Source: Pandoraea pulmonicola
GTDB lineage: Bacteria; Pseudomonadota; Gammaproteobacteria; Burkholderiales; Burkholderiaceae
Reading direction: 5' to 3'
Length of the DNA stretch: 64,000 bases
NCBI RefSeq assembly: GCF_000815105.2
Contig: NZ_CP010310.2
Span: forward strand, 806,001 to 870,000
Shown: positions 43,736 to 52,488 of the stretch, in pieces
Position numbering within the stretch: position 1 is the first letter of the stretch
Layout: each line of letters opens with the position of its first letter
Translations under genes and position numbers: made by a program
Notes under the pieces: generated by a model
Told to the model about the DNA's origin: nothing
The model's database searches: none
What the model saw: the letters and a program-made list of their open reading frames with translations, nothing else

Positions 43736-46027
43736 ATGATTCGTCACCACGGCATGGGCAGGTCGGTGCTCGTCTCCGCCTGTCTGTCGGCAAGCCTGAT
43801 TGCCGCCGTCCTTACCTCCGGCGCAGCGTATGCCGGCGCCTGCCGCCCCGCCAGCGGCGACGCGAAGCGTCCGTCCATCGGTCTCGTGCTGTCCGGCGGC
43901 GGGGCGCGCGGGTATGCTCATCTCGGCGTGCTGGAGGTGCTGGAGCAAAACCGCATCCCGGTCGATTGCATCGCCGCGGCGAGCATGGGCGCCATCGTCG
44001 GCGGGCTGTACGCGAGCGGCATGAGCGCCGACGACATGCGCAAGCGGCTCGAGAACATCAACCTGGCCGATATCGCGTTCGATGTCGTCGAGCGCAGCGA
44101 TCTGCCGCAGTCCGAGCGCGAAGACCAGCGCTACTACGTCAATAGTTTTTCCCTGGGCTTCGGCAGCAATGGTTTCCAACTGCCCGCGGGCCTCGTGCAA
44201 GGCAACCGTCTGCAGGCGCTGCTGCAGGATTGGACGGCCAGATTTGCCGGCAAGGTGAAGTTCGACAGCCTGCCGATTCCGTTCCGTGCCATCGCGACCG
44301 ACCTGCGCACCGGAGAGATGGTCGTGCTCGATCACGGCTCGCTCTCGCAGGCGATTCGCGCGAGCATGGCGTTACCCGGGCTCTTTTCGCCGGCCGAGGT
44401 CGACGGCCGCACGCTCGTGGACGGCGGCATCGTCAGCAATCTGCCCGTGGAGACGGCGCGCGAAATGGGCGCGGATGTCGTCATTGCCGTCGATATCGGC
44501 TCGCGCTTGCGCCCGCTCAACGCGCTCGCCTCGCCGGCGGACGTGATGCAGCAGATGATCGGCATTCTGATTCGCCAGAACGTGGCGCGGCAGCGCGACA
44601 AGTTGAATGCGGGCGATGTGTTGATCCAGCCCGATCTCGGCAACCTGACGTTCGCCGACTTCCAGGATGCGGCGCGCGCCATCGATGCGGGCGCCGCCGC
44701 CACGCGCGCCGCGCTGCCGCAGCTGAAACACCTGGCAATGTCGCCCGCCGACTACGCCGCCTGGCGCGAGACGCACGAATCGCTGCCCACGCCCACGATC
44801 CGCATCGCGAAGGTCGAGATCCGTTCGCGCGGCGTGGTCTCGCCGGCGAAGATCCGACGGGCGGTGCACGTGAAGGAGGGCGACGTCTACGATCCTGCGC
44901 AGATCAACAAGGATTTGATGACGTTGTCCAACCAGGGCGATTTCGAGAGCGTCACGCAACAGCTCGTCGACGAGAACGGACAGAACACGCTCGTCATCGA
45001 CGCTCAGGAGAAGCGCTGGGGGCCGAACTTCCTGCTCTTCGGACTCGGATTGTCGGCAACGAGCAAGGAGGAGGGGAGCTTCCGGATGCATATCGGCTAT
45101 CGTCGTCCATGGCTCACGCAGAACGGTCTCGAAGCACGCGTCGACAGCACCATCGGGAGCGATCTGCTCAATCTGCACATGGAGCTGCGTCAGCCGATTG
45201 TCAATGCCTGGGGCGTGTACGTCGCTCCCTATGTGGAAGTGCAGCGTCGGCATGCCAACGTCTACGACGATTCGAGCGATGTGAGGATCACGCGGTATCG
45301 GCTCACGTCCGAGCGGGCCGGTGTCGACTTTGGTGTCCCGCTCTCGCACTATGGCGAATTCCGCTTCGGTGTTGCCTACTCGCACGCATACGCCACACCG
45401 CAGTTCAATCTGCCGATCACCGACGACAACAACGTGCCGCGCGGCTTGCTGTTTCCGGATCTCTACGGCCATCAGCTCAGCGCCCGTGCACGCTTGCTCA
45501 TCGACCAGCTGGACGACCCGCAATTCCCGCGTCGCGGCTATTTCCTGGAGTTGCGCGGCGAACAGTCGCTGGTCTCCGCCGATCGGAAGACGACGGAGCT
45601 GTACGGCAAGGCGCTCGGTGCGGCAAGCTTCGGGCGCCACACCGTCAATGCGAGCATCGAGGCCGGCAACACCTTCGGAGGGCCGAACCTCGCCAACCCG
45701 CTCGGCTTCACGCTGGGCGGCTTCCAGCATCTGTCCGCCTATGCGGCGGATCAACTCTCCGGCGCGTCGATGCTGTATGGACAGGTGACTTACATGAACC
45801 AGATCGCCACGTTCACCGCCTCGCCGATTCGGCGGCTTTTTGTCGGGATGAGCCTGGAAGCCGGCAACGTGTGGGATCTCGATCGAGGTTTCGGGCGGGG
45901 TTCGCTCAAACGCAGCGCGACACTGTTCACCGCGCTCACCACGGCCTTCGGTCCGATCTATCTGGGGGTGGCTGTCGCGCCTGGCGGCCGCAAAAATCTC
46001 TACTTCCAGTTGGGCCGGACGTATTGA
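43736..46027 (+). CDS. Secreted patatin-like phospholipase with POTRA and 16-stranded barrel (PlpD type, type Vd autotransporter)
   Basis: 763-residue protein. Signal peptide ends about residue 33 (SGAAYA-GACR). Patatin domain residues about 45-300: oxyanion loop LSGGGARGYAHLGVLEVLE, nucleophile Ser in AASMGAIVGGLYASGM, and Asp of the dyad in VDGGIVSNLPVE. Then a POTRA-like domain (IAKVEIRSRGVVSPAKIRRAVHVKEGDVYDPAQI in part, residues about 355-420) and a 16-strand Omp85/BamA-like barrel that ends ...GRKNLYFQLGRTY. The domain order is that of PlpD. The nucleophile box normally reads G-x-S-x-G; here the first Gly is Ala (A-A-S-M-G). Convergent with the two-component system; no operon partner. 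Confidence 0.93.
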   Translation: MIRHHGMGRSVLVSACLSASLIAAVLTSGAAYAGACRPASGDAKRPSIGLVLSGGGARGYAHLGVLEVLEQNRIPVDCIAAASMGAIVGGLYASGMSADDMRKRLENINLADIAFDVVERSDLPQSEREDQRYYVNSFSLGFGSNGFQLPAGLVQGNRLQALLQDWTARFAGKVKFDSLPIPFRAIATDLRTGEMVVLDHGSLSQAIRASMALPGLFSPAEVDGRTLVDGGIVSNLPVETAREMGADVVIAVDIGSRLRPLNALASPADVMQQMIGILIRQNVARQRDKLNAGDVLIQPDLGNLTFADFQDAARAIDAGAAATRAALPQLKHLAMSPADYAAWRETHESLPTPTIRIAKVEIRSRGVVSPAKIRRAVHVKEGDVYDPAQINKDLMTLSNQGDFESVTQQLVDENGQNTLVIDAQEKRWGPNFLLFGLGLSATSKEEGSFRMHIGYRRPWLTQNGLEARVDSTIGSDLLNLHMELRQPIVNAWGVYVAPYVEVQRRHANVYDDSSDVRITRYRLTSERAGVDFGVPLSHYGEFRFGVAYSHAYATPQFNLPITDDNNVPRGLLFPDLYGHQLSARARLLIDQLDDPQFPRRGYFLELRGEQSLVSADRKTTELYGKALGAASFGRHTVNASIEAGNTFGGPNLANPLGFTLGGFQHLSAYAADQLSGASMLYGQVTYMNQIATFTASPIRRLFVGMSLEAGNVWDLDRGFGRGSLKRSATLFTALTTAFGPIYLGVAVAPGGRKNLYFQLGRTY

Positions 46028-46057
46028 TGCCTGGCGGCGTGAGCCGCGCCCCGGCGC

Positions 46058-47173
46058 TCAGGCGCTGTCGGCCGGCCAGCTCATCTCGAAGCGTGCACCG
46101 CCGAGCGTGAGCGGGTCGGTCGCCACGATGCGCCCGTTGTGCGCCTGCAGGACCTGTTGGGAGATGGCGAGCCCGAGACCGTGTCCGCCCACGCGGCGAT
46201 CGAGCCGGACGAACGCATCGAAGATCCGCTGACGCTCGCTTTCGGGAACGCCGGGGCCGTCGTCTTCGACGTACACCTCGACGTTGCCGTGCCGCAGGCG
46301 CATGCCGACGTGGATGCGCGAGCGCGAATGCCTCGCCGCATTGCGGACCAGGTTGCGCATGGCGAACGACATCAGCCGTTTGTCCATCGCGACGAGCACC
46401 GACGGCTCCAGTGTTTCCACGAGCGTGATTTCCCGCTCCGCATACAGCAGCGCGGCGTCGAGCACCTGCTGCGAGAGCCAGTTCGCCACCGACGTCTTCT
46501 CGAGGTTCGATTGAAGCGAGCTGTATTCGAGGCGCGCGTACGTCAGGCTCATGTCGATCAGTTCGTCGAGTTCGGTGACGTCCTGGTCGATTCCTGCGAG
46601 CGCCTGTTGGCGCGCTTCGGCCGACGACGTGGGGTCGCGCAGGATTTCCAGCGCGAAGCGCAGCCGGGCGAGCGGCGTGCGCAGTTCGTGCGAAATGCCG
46701 TTGGTCAGGTCGCGCTGCGTGGCGATGAGCTTTTCCATGCGCATCGCCAGTGCGTTGAGCGTACGCGCCAGCGGGCCGATGATGACGCTGTACGACTCGC
46801 GGGCGCGTGTGTGGAAACGTCCCCCACTGAAGTCGATGGCGCGCTCGCGCACCATGACGAGATCGACCCACACGGGCCGCATCCAGCGATAGGCCACGAT
46901 GGCGGGCAGGATCAGCGTTGCGGCGATGCTCGGCAGCAGGAACTGCACGGATAGCAGGAAGTCGCGCGACGCCGCGCCGGCGGGCGCCGCGATCAGCATC
47001 GCGGCGGGCACGATCCAGATGGACAGGCAGAGCAACAGCATGCCGGTGTAGGTGCGCACGTACAAACGCGACCAGCTCGGGCGCCGGTCGGCGCGCGTAT
47101 CCGTCCAGGAGCGCCGGAAGCGCAGCCAGCGCAATCGATAGTGACGATAGGGCTGAAACTTGGTGGATGGCAT
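46058..47173 (-). CDS. Sensor histidine kinase (RstB-like)
   Basis: 371-residue membrane kinase. Two transmembrane segments (MLLLCLSIWIVPAAMLIAA and SIAATLILPAIVAY) with only a short periplasmic part between them, HAMP-like region, H-box GISHELRTPLARLRFALEIL with the phospho-accepting His near residue 165, N box MRNLVRNAARHS, and G boxes VEDDGPGVPES and GGHGLGLAIS. It senses an unknown signal and phosphorylates the response regulator encoded 21 bases upstream. Converges on the PlpD-type gene. Confidence 0.92.
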   Translation of the reverse strand: MPSTKFQPYRHYRLRWLRFRRSWTDTRADRRPSWSRLYVRTYTGMLLLCLSIWIVPAAMLIAAPAGAASRDFLLSVQFLLPSIAATLILPAIVAYRWMRPVWVDLVMVRERAIDFSGGRFHTRARESYSVIIGPLARTLNALAMRMEKLIATQRDLTNGISHELRTPLARLRFALEILRDPTSSAEARQQALAGIDQDVTELDELIDMSLTYARLEYSSLQSNLEKTSVANWLSQQVLDAALLYAEREITLVETLEPSVLVAMDKRLMSFAMRNLVRNAARHSRSRIHVGMRLRHGNVEVYVEDDGPGVPESERQRIFDAFVRLDRRVGGHGLGLAISQQVLQAHNGRIVATDPLTLGGARFEMSWPADSA

Positions 47174-47194
47174 GCGTTGTCTCGATCCTGGCGC

Positions 47195-47899
47195 TCAGTC
47201 CCAGCCCGACTTGTTCAACTGATAGCCCTTGCCGCGCACGGTGAGGATACGGTGCGGCGCCGCCGTGTCGTCGTTGAGTTTGCGGCGCAGCTTGTAGATG
47301 CCGGCGTCGATCGAGCGGTCCAGCCCGTCGAATTCGAAGCCGCGCAGTTCCTTGAGCAGTTCGTCGCGCGTGACGACTTTGCCTGCCGAGCGGGCCAGCG
47401 CCCACAGCAAGTCGAATTCGGCCGATGTCAGCTCGGGCGTGCGGCCGTTGGGCAGCGTCACGGTACGACTTTCCCGGTCGATGGTGAATCTGCCGAGCGT
47501 GATGGCGTCGGGCTGCACCACGGGCGATTGCCGCTGCACCGTGCGGCGCAGTTGCGCCTTGATGTGGGCGAGCAGCACGCGCGGCTGCACGGGCTTGTGC
47601 ACGTAGTCGTCCGCGCCCAGCTCCAGGCCCAGCACTTCGTCGAATTCCTCGTCGCGCGCGGTCACCATGATGACGATGCCGTCGTAATGCTGGCGGGCTT
47701 CGCGGCAGATCTGGAAGCCGTCCTTGCCGGGCAGGTTGACGTCGAGGATGACGAGGTCGGGACGTCGGCTGACGATCGTTTGGACGGCGAGAGCGCCGTC
47801 GAGCACCGTGTCGACGTCGTACTCGTGCTTACGCAGGTACTCGGCAACCAGCGCAGAGAGCCGGACATCGTCTTCGACAAGCAGGATCCGTGTAGACAT
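47195..47899 (-). CDS. OmpR/RstA-type response regulator
   Basis: 234-residue two-domain regulator. Receiver domain: acidic pocket LLVEDD, phospho-acceptor Asp in LVILDVNLPGKDGF near residue 53, Thr/Lys sites VTARDEEFDEVLGLELGADDYVHKP. C-terminal winged helix of the OmpR type: LTSAEFDLLWALARSAGKVVTRDELL (in part), DRSIDAGIYKLRRKL, and TVRGKGYQLN. Closest in style to RstA. ATG 47899 was chosen by homology; the frame is open about 110 codons upstream but lacks any family sequence. Operon with the kinase gene; the upstream 209 bases hold no clear terminator. Confidence 0.92.
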   Translation of the reverse strand: MSTRILLVEDDVRLSALVAEYLRKHEYDVDTVLDGALAVQTIVSRRPDLVILDVNLPGKDGFQICREARQHYDGIVIMVTARDEEFDEVLGLELGADDYVHKPVQPRVLLAHIKAQLRRTVQRQSPVVQPDAITLGRFTIDRESRTVTLPNGRTPELTSAEFDLLWALARSAGKVVTRDELLKELRGFEFDGLDRSIDAGIYKLRRKLNDDTAAPHRILTVRGKGYQLNKSGWD

Positions 47900-48108
47900 G
47901 GTGGTGTTTTCTATTGGGCGGAAACGATGGCGATGCGTCCGTGCGCGCCATGGCGGGCGCGGCGCCGGAGCCGGCATACGCGGTGCAGCCGTTTCCCGTG
48001 CTTTTCTGGATTCTAATGGCTTCCGTCTTTCCCTGAAGACATGTGGCCGATGTGCGACACCTTCCAGCCCACCCGCCCGATCGATAGCGCTACCGGCCGA
48101 TGGAGGGT

Positions 48109-49710
48109 TCAATGTTCCTCGGGTGGCGCGGCGGGTGCGACCAGGGCGACGCAGAGATGCTTCTGCTTTTGCTTGGCATCCCGATGGAAGGAGAATAATA
48201 CGTCTTCGGTGGTGTCGATCTTCAGCGTCGGCCACTGTGCGAGCACCGCGCTGAAGTCCGCGTCGTCGCAGCGCACGTCCGGTGTTCCCAAGAGCAATGC
48301 GCCGTCGCGCCGCACGTTGGCCTCGTCGATGTCATACGTGTAGATATTGGGTCGCGCTGCGTTCGACCAGGCCGAGAGCAGATACGGATTGCCCGGCACA
48401 TAGAACGTCAGCCAATGCGAGACAGGATGGCCGCCGACATAACGCAGCGGGGCGCCGTACCGGTCTCGCCAGCGCTGATCGAGGACGACGCTCAAGGTCT
48501 TCAATCCAGAGAATTTCTGTCCGGCGTTCTTCACGTTCGCGCAGAGGAAGAAGGCGTAGACCACGACGACGATGGCAGCGGCGCCGGCGAATCCCACGAT
48601 GGCGCGGCGCACGGACACTTCCTGTCCGCTCCCGGAACGGGCACCCGCGACACACGCAACCAGCAACGCCGGCGCAGGCACGGCGAACGGTTGCAGCCAT
48701 TCCGTCACACGCCCGCCGTCGAACACCGTGAAGTACGCCACGATCGGCACGAGCGGCAGCAGGAGCACGCGCGTGAGCAGAAGCAGCGGCGCCCGCACCT
48801 CCGGCGAGGTGGGCCGGCGCAGTCGCGCCCCGCACAGCAGGATGGCGATGGCGAGCACGGCGATGGGATAGAACGCGGACACGGTGGCTTTCAGGCCACG
48901 CAGGTTCAGCCGCTCCCGGACCTGGTCGCCGACCCATCGAAATGCGGCGAAGTCGTGATGGGCGAGCCACCAGATGTTGGGCAGCACCATGAGCAGGAAG
49001 ATCGCCACGGCGAGCGCGAACCACGGGCTTCGGTAGTTGCGCCGCAGCTCGGGCGAGAGCAGCGTGAGCAGGAACACCATGCCGATGAGCGCGAACGTCG
49101 AATACTTGGTCATGGCGGCGAGACCGGCCACGACGGCGAACAACGGCCATGCCGTCGGCGTGTCGAAGGCGGCGCGCACGAGCAGGTACAGCATCCACGG
49201 CCAGAGCATGACCAGCAGAAAGTTGTCGTTGTACGGCAGGATGTCGACGTTCAGCACGCCGGACACGTTGAGGCTCAGCATGGCGAGCCACGCCAGCTCG
49301 CGTCGGCGCGTGAGACGCAGCGCGAGTTGCCAGACGCCGAGCAGGCCGACGGCCACGGCGGCAAAATGCGATGCGTACCAGTAGACGGCCTGCGCTGGGC
49401 CGCGCAGCCCAAGCGCCGGCCAGAACGCGAGACCGGTCAGCCAGGGGTTCTTGGGCGTACCCCATTCGGCGTTGCGCGCCCAGTTCAGCGCTTCGACGGC
49501 GTCGTACGGGACGGTCGGGTCGAGCGCGCCGCTCACCAGTGTCCAGATCAGGCCGAAGAATGCGACGTAGGTCAGCGGAGCACGGTACTGCGCCCACAGG
49601 CGTTCCCACGCACTGGCGCGAAGCCCTGCGACGGGCGTCGGTCCGAAGGGCAGCGGGGTGGAATCGGGACCGGCTTCGGCGGACCTGATCGGGGAAATTG
49701 GCAACGCCAT
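48109..49710 (-). CDS. Membrane glycosyltransferase, ArnT/PMT-like (GT39/GT83 fold)
   Basis: 533-residue integral membrane protein with about eleven helices. The first outer loop starts after a helix and contains YDAVEALNWARNAEWGTPKNPWLTG, matching the acidic catalytic loop (Asp/Glu near residues 70-76) of ArnT and related polyprenyl-phosphate-sugar transferases. A soluble tail of about 130 residues follows the last helix. It may add a sugar to lipid A or to a glycan, in the periplasm. No neighbour gives the acceptor. The gene is monocistronic as far as can be seen, running toward the two-component genes. Confidence 0.75.
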   Translation of the reverse strand: MALPISPIRSAEAGPDSTPLPFGPTPVAGLRASAWERLWAQYRAPLTYVAFFGLIWTLVSGALDPTVPYDAVEALNWARNAEWGTPKNPWLTGLAFWPALGLRGPAQAVYWYASHFAAVAVGLLGVWQLALRLTRRRELAWLAMLSLNVSGVLNVDILPYNDNFLLVMLWPWMLYLLVRAAFDTPTAWPLFAVVAGLAAMTKYSTFALIGMVFLLTLLSPELRRNYRSPWFALAVAIFLLMVLPNIWWLAHHDFAAFRWVGDQVRERLNLRGLKATVSAFYPIAVLAIAILLCGARLRRPTSPEVRAPLLLLTRVLLLPLVPIVAYFTVFDGGRVTEWLQPFAVPAPALLVACVAGARSGSGQEVSVRRAIVGFAGAAAIVVVVYAFFLCANVKNAGQKFSGLKTLSVVLDQRWRDRYGAPLRYVGGHPVSHWLTFYVPGNPYLLSAWSNAARPNIYTYDIDEANVRRDGALLLGTPDVRCDDADFSAVLAQWPTLKIDTTEDVLFSFHRDAKQKQKHLCVALVAPAAPPEEH

Positions 49711-50050
49711 GACTGTTCAGCTATCGCAGTGCTCGCGGGTGTTGGGGGGCTGACGCGGGGCACAGGGCCTTCTCTCAGAACCGCTGCATGGTAGCGATGC
49801 TATATGACTTGTCGTGTGGCGTTGTATGTCGAATTTGTCGAGTTTTGTGACCACGGGAAGTCGCCGCCACGATGCGCGTGCGTTGTGCGTTCGTGGAAAG
49901 CCCCGCCGGTCGGGGCGCTACGGCCGGGCGGAGCGTCGGCACATGCGCCGGTCGCCGGAAAACAAAACGTCACAAACGTGGTAAGTATTTGACAGATCAG
50001 GAGAAAGAGGGCGGCTAGCATCGCAGGCTTATACAACGACAGGTGTAGTG
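49711..50050. other. Divergent intergenic region, glycosyltransferase / hydrolase
   Basis: 340 bases. A 6-bp GCCCCG / CGGGGC hairpin with a 5-nt loop occurs at 49900-49916, without a T-tract. TTGACA at 49989-49994 could be a -35 element for the hydrolase gene, but no good -10 follows at 16-18 bases, so I do not call a promoter. Otherwise no motif or coding potential is seen. Confidence 0.4.
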
Positions 50051-50836
50051 ATGCTTCCTCGTGTTTCCCCGAAATCCCGTCACGCAGTGCTCATGATTCA
50101 TGGGCTCGGGGGCACGCGTCATGATTTTGGCGCGCTCGATCGCAAATTCGAACAGATCGGCTGTGACGTGCATTTGCCGCTGCTGCCGGGGCACGGCTCC
50201 ACGCCCGACGCGTTGTGCCATGTCACGTTGACCGACTACCTGCGCGCGCTGCGCCGCACGTATCGCGAACTCGCCACGCGTTACGAGCGCGTGGACATCG
50301 CGGGGATTTCGATGGGCGCGTTGCTCGCGCTGGTGCTTTGCGCCAGCGCGAGCGGCATGAAAGGGCGGCTGATCCTGCTGTCGCCGCCGGTGTTTCTCGA
50401 CGGGTGGGCCGGACATTTCCTGCGTCCGCTGCGATTCCTGTTCTACCGTCTGCCGGGGCTGCGTCGCCTGATCCGCGTGCCGGAAGGTGAACCGTTCGGC
50501 ATCAAGAACGAGCGCATTCGCAGCCTGATTCGCCGCCATCTGCAAAAGGGCAGCAGCATTCACTATCCCTACGTACCGCTCGCCGCGGTGGAGCAGGTCG
50601 ATCGCATGCGTGCGCTGGCCAAGCGTGCGCTCGGTCGCATCCGGTGCGATACGCTTGTCGTCCATTCGGAGCAGGACGAAGTGACGAGCATGCGCTCGGC
50701 CGAATTCGTCTGCGAGCATCTCGGCAGCCGCTCCGTCACGCTGGTACGGCTGACGGACAGCTACCACATGATCACGCTGGACAACGAGCGCGACATCGTC
50801 GCGCAACGCACGTTGGCGTTCGTGCAGCAGGCCTGA
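50051..50836 (+). CDS. Alpha/beta hydrolase (carboxylesterase Est30-like)
   Basis: 261-residue serine hydrolase. Oxyanion motif MIHGLGGTRHDF near residue 17, nucleophile elbow GISMGALLALVLCASAS near residue 95, acid HSEQDEV near 215 and catalytic His in DSYHMITLDNERD near 245. The lid region (SPPVFLDGWAGHFLRPLRFLFY...) is basic and hydrophobic. The substrate may be a lipid or an ester; no adjacent gene tells. ATG 50051 has a GTG directly in front as an alternative. Convergent with the P450 gene, 52 bases apart, with a GGATTG-TCGTG-CAATCC hairpin at 50837-50853. Confidence 0.87.
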   Translation: MLPRVSPKSRHAVLMIHGLGGTRHDFGALDRKFEQIGCDVHLPLLPGHGSTPDALCHVTLTDYLRALRRTYRELATRYERVDIAGISMGALLALVLCASASGMKGRLILLSPPVFLDGWAGHFLRPLRFLFYRLPGLRRLIRVPEGEPFGIKNERIRSLIRRHLQKGSSIHYPYVPLAAVEQVDRMRALAKRALGRIRCDTLVVHSEQDEVTSMRSAEFVCEHLGSRSVTLVRLTDSYHMITLDNERDIVAQRTLAFVQQA

Positions 50837-50888
50837 GGATTGTCGTGCAATCCTGCTGCGGACTGCAAACCGGCGGTGCCGCCAGCGT

Positions 50889-52400
50889 TCATCGTCGACG
50901 TTGTGCAATCTCCAGCCGCAACGGCTGAGCCGGTCTGAGGGTGACGTTCAGCCGCGGCTGAGGCGGTTGCGCGCCGGCAGGCACCGACAGCTCGAATCGC
51001 TGCAGGATCATGGCGGCAATCAATAGCGCTTTCGTGAGTGCGAGATGCTGGCCGAGACAGACACGCGGACCGGCGCCGAACGGCATGTGCGCCCCGCGCG
51101 GGATCTGTGCAGCGCCGGCCGCGAAGCGCTCCGGACGGAACTCGCCGGGGGCTTCGAACCAGCGTGCATCGTGCTGCATCAGTTGCACCGGCAGCATGAA
51201 GAGCGTGCGCGCCGGGAATGTCCAGTCACCCAGCGTCACCGGTGCGATGGCCCGCCGGCTGATGAGCGTCGGCGCCGTGGGGTACAACCGCAGCGTCTCG
51301 TCCAGCGTCTGCGCCAGATACGGCAGCGATTGACGGGATGCCGAAATGGGCAGACCGCCGCTCAGCACGCGTGTGACTTCTTCGCGTGCGGCAGCCTGCA
51401 TCGTCGGATTCGATGCCATGCACCAGGCCCACCAGGTCAGCGTGGCAGCTGTGGTCTCGTGACCGGCAAGGAACGTCGTCATGCATTCGTCACGGGCCGC
51501 TTCGAGCGGCCACGCCTGTGCGTTCCCGCGATGCAGGCGTAGCAGGCGCGTCAGCAGATCGTCCGGCCAGGCATCGTCGGGCGTCGCCAGGCGCATCTGA
51601 ACGTGCCTGTCCACCAGCCCCTTCAGTATGCGCAGGGCGCGGCGCTTTTTCCTCTTCCAGGGCGCCCAGTCGGGCCAACTGACCGGCCAGTAGAATTCCG
51701 CGTTTGCGGCTTCGCTGGCGATGCGCATCGCGTCTTCGGCTACGCGTATGTCGTCGTCGGTTTCCTCGGAGAAGACCTGTCGAATGATGACATCCATCGT
51801 GAGCGATGTGAGCGCTCGCTCGATGGGCCACCGGGCGTCATGCTCCGGCCACGCGGCGAGCGCCTGCGCCGTGGCGCCGACGATGTTGGGCGCGAACGCC
51901 TGCACGGCTTTCGGAAGGAAGTCCGGCTGCAGGGCCTGACGCTTCTGGTGCCACGCGCCTCCTTCCGCGATCAGCACGCTGTGGCCATGGAGCTGGGACA
52001 TCACACGGACGCCTCGTTCCCAGCGAATCAGCGCGTTGTGATGCGTAATCAGCAATTCCCGAACCAGGCTGGGATCGGTGACGACGACCGTGTGCTCGGG
52101 CCAGATCCGAAGGTGGACGACGTCGCCATATTCGCGCTGCCAGGCCGCGAGCGCGCCCAGCAAGTCGTCCGACATCAGGCGCAGCAGGCGCCAACCAGTG
52201 AGACCGGCGGGCGGGCCGGGTGGCCAGGTTCCGGGCAATTTGGGCGGTGCGGGCAGTTGGGGCGATGGCGGCGATTCGTGCGATTTGTGCGCGAAATCGG
52301 CGGCCTGTTCCTGTGGTTCGCCGTCGTGGAACGGGCAGGTGCTCGCAGCGGCCGAAGCCGATGACGGCGCAACGGGAGGCGGGGATGGGTGCGTTTTCAT
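50889..52400 (-). CDS. Cytochrome P450
   Basis: About 503 residues from ATG 52400 (an ATG at 52409 is also in frame). I-helix oxygen motif FLAGHETTAATLTWWAW near residue 300, ExxR motif LDETLRLYP near 360, and the heme-binding loop MPFGAGPRVCLGQHLALTKALL near 440 with the axial Cys. The sequence is of the CYP102/CYP4-like class rather than the CYP101-like soluble class. The first 60 residues are Pro/Ser/Ala-rich and contain a 9-nt repeat region. No ferredoxin or reductase gene is nearby. Divergent from an AraC-family regulator; the two 5' ends are about 90 bases apart. Confidence 0.92.
   Translation of the reverse strand: MKTHPSPPPVAPSSASAAASTCPFHDGEPQEQAADFAHKSHESPPSPQLPAPPKLPGTWPPGPPAGLTGWRLLRLMSDDLLGALAAWQREYGDVVHLRIWPEHTVVVTDPSLVRELLITHHNALIRWERGVRVMSQLHGHSVLIAEGGAWHQKRQALQPDFLPKAVQAFAPNIVGATAQALAAWPEHDARWPIERALTSLTMDVIIRQVFSEETDDDIRVAEDAMRIASEAANAEFYWPVSWPDWAPWKRKKRRALRILKGLVDRHVQMRLATPDDAWPDDLLTRLLRLHRGNAQAWPLEAARDECMTTFLAGHETTAATLTWWAWCMASNPTMQAAAREEVTRVLSGGLPISASRQSLPYLAQTLDETLRLYPTAPTLISRRAIAPVTLGDWTFPARTLFMLPVQLMQHDARWFEAPGEFRPERFAAGAAQIPRGAHMPFGAGPRVCLGQHLALTKALLIAAMILQRFELSVPAGAQPPQPRLNVTLRPAQPLRLEIAQRRR
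52234..52296. repeat. 9-nt periodic segment in the P450 N-terminus
   Basis: Seven successive 9-mers of one degenerate theme (GGGCAATTT, GGGCGGTGC, GGGCAGTTG, GGGCGATGG, CGGCGATTC, GTGCGATTT, GTGCGCGAA). On the coding strand they encode a Ser/Pro/His-rich stretch, with three codons per unit. It resembles the units in the tauY-tauX gap. Confidence 0.6.
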
Positions 52401-52450
52401 GAACGACATTCCATCGCGTCACGAGACGCGCGTCTTGAACGGAACCGACA

Positions 52451-52480
52451 TGGACAAGCCAGTCGGCCGCTCCCTATACT
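52451..52480 (+). promoter_or_regulatory. Possible promoter of the AraC-family gene
   Basis: TGGACA at 52451-52456 and TATACT at 52475-52480, spaced 18 bases. Transcription would begin about 52487, close to or just before the candidate start codons at 52489 and 52516. This is the reason for preferring those starts. Confidence 0.35.
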
Positions 52481-52488
52481 GCGACGTC

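Noticed and set aside
49989..50015. TTGACA as a promoter for the alpha/beta hydrolase
   Set aside because: The nearest TAGCAT-like hexamer is at 21-base spacing, too far for a standard sigma70 promoter.
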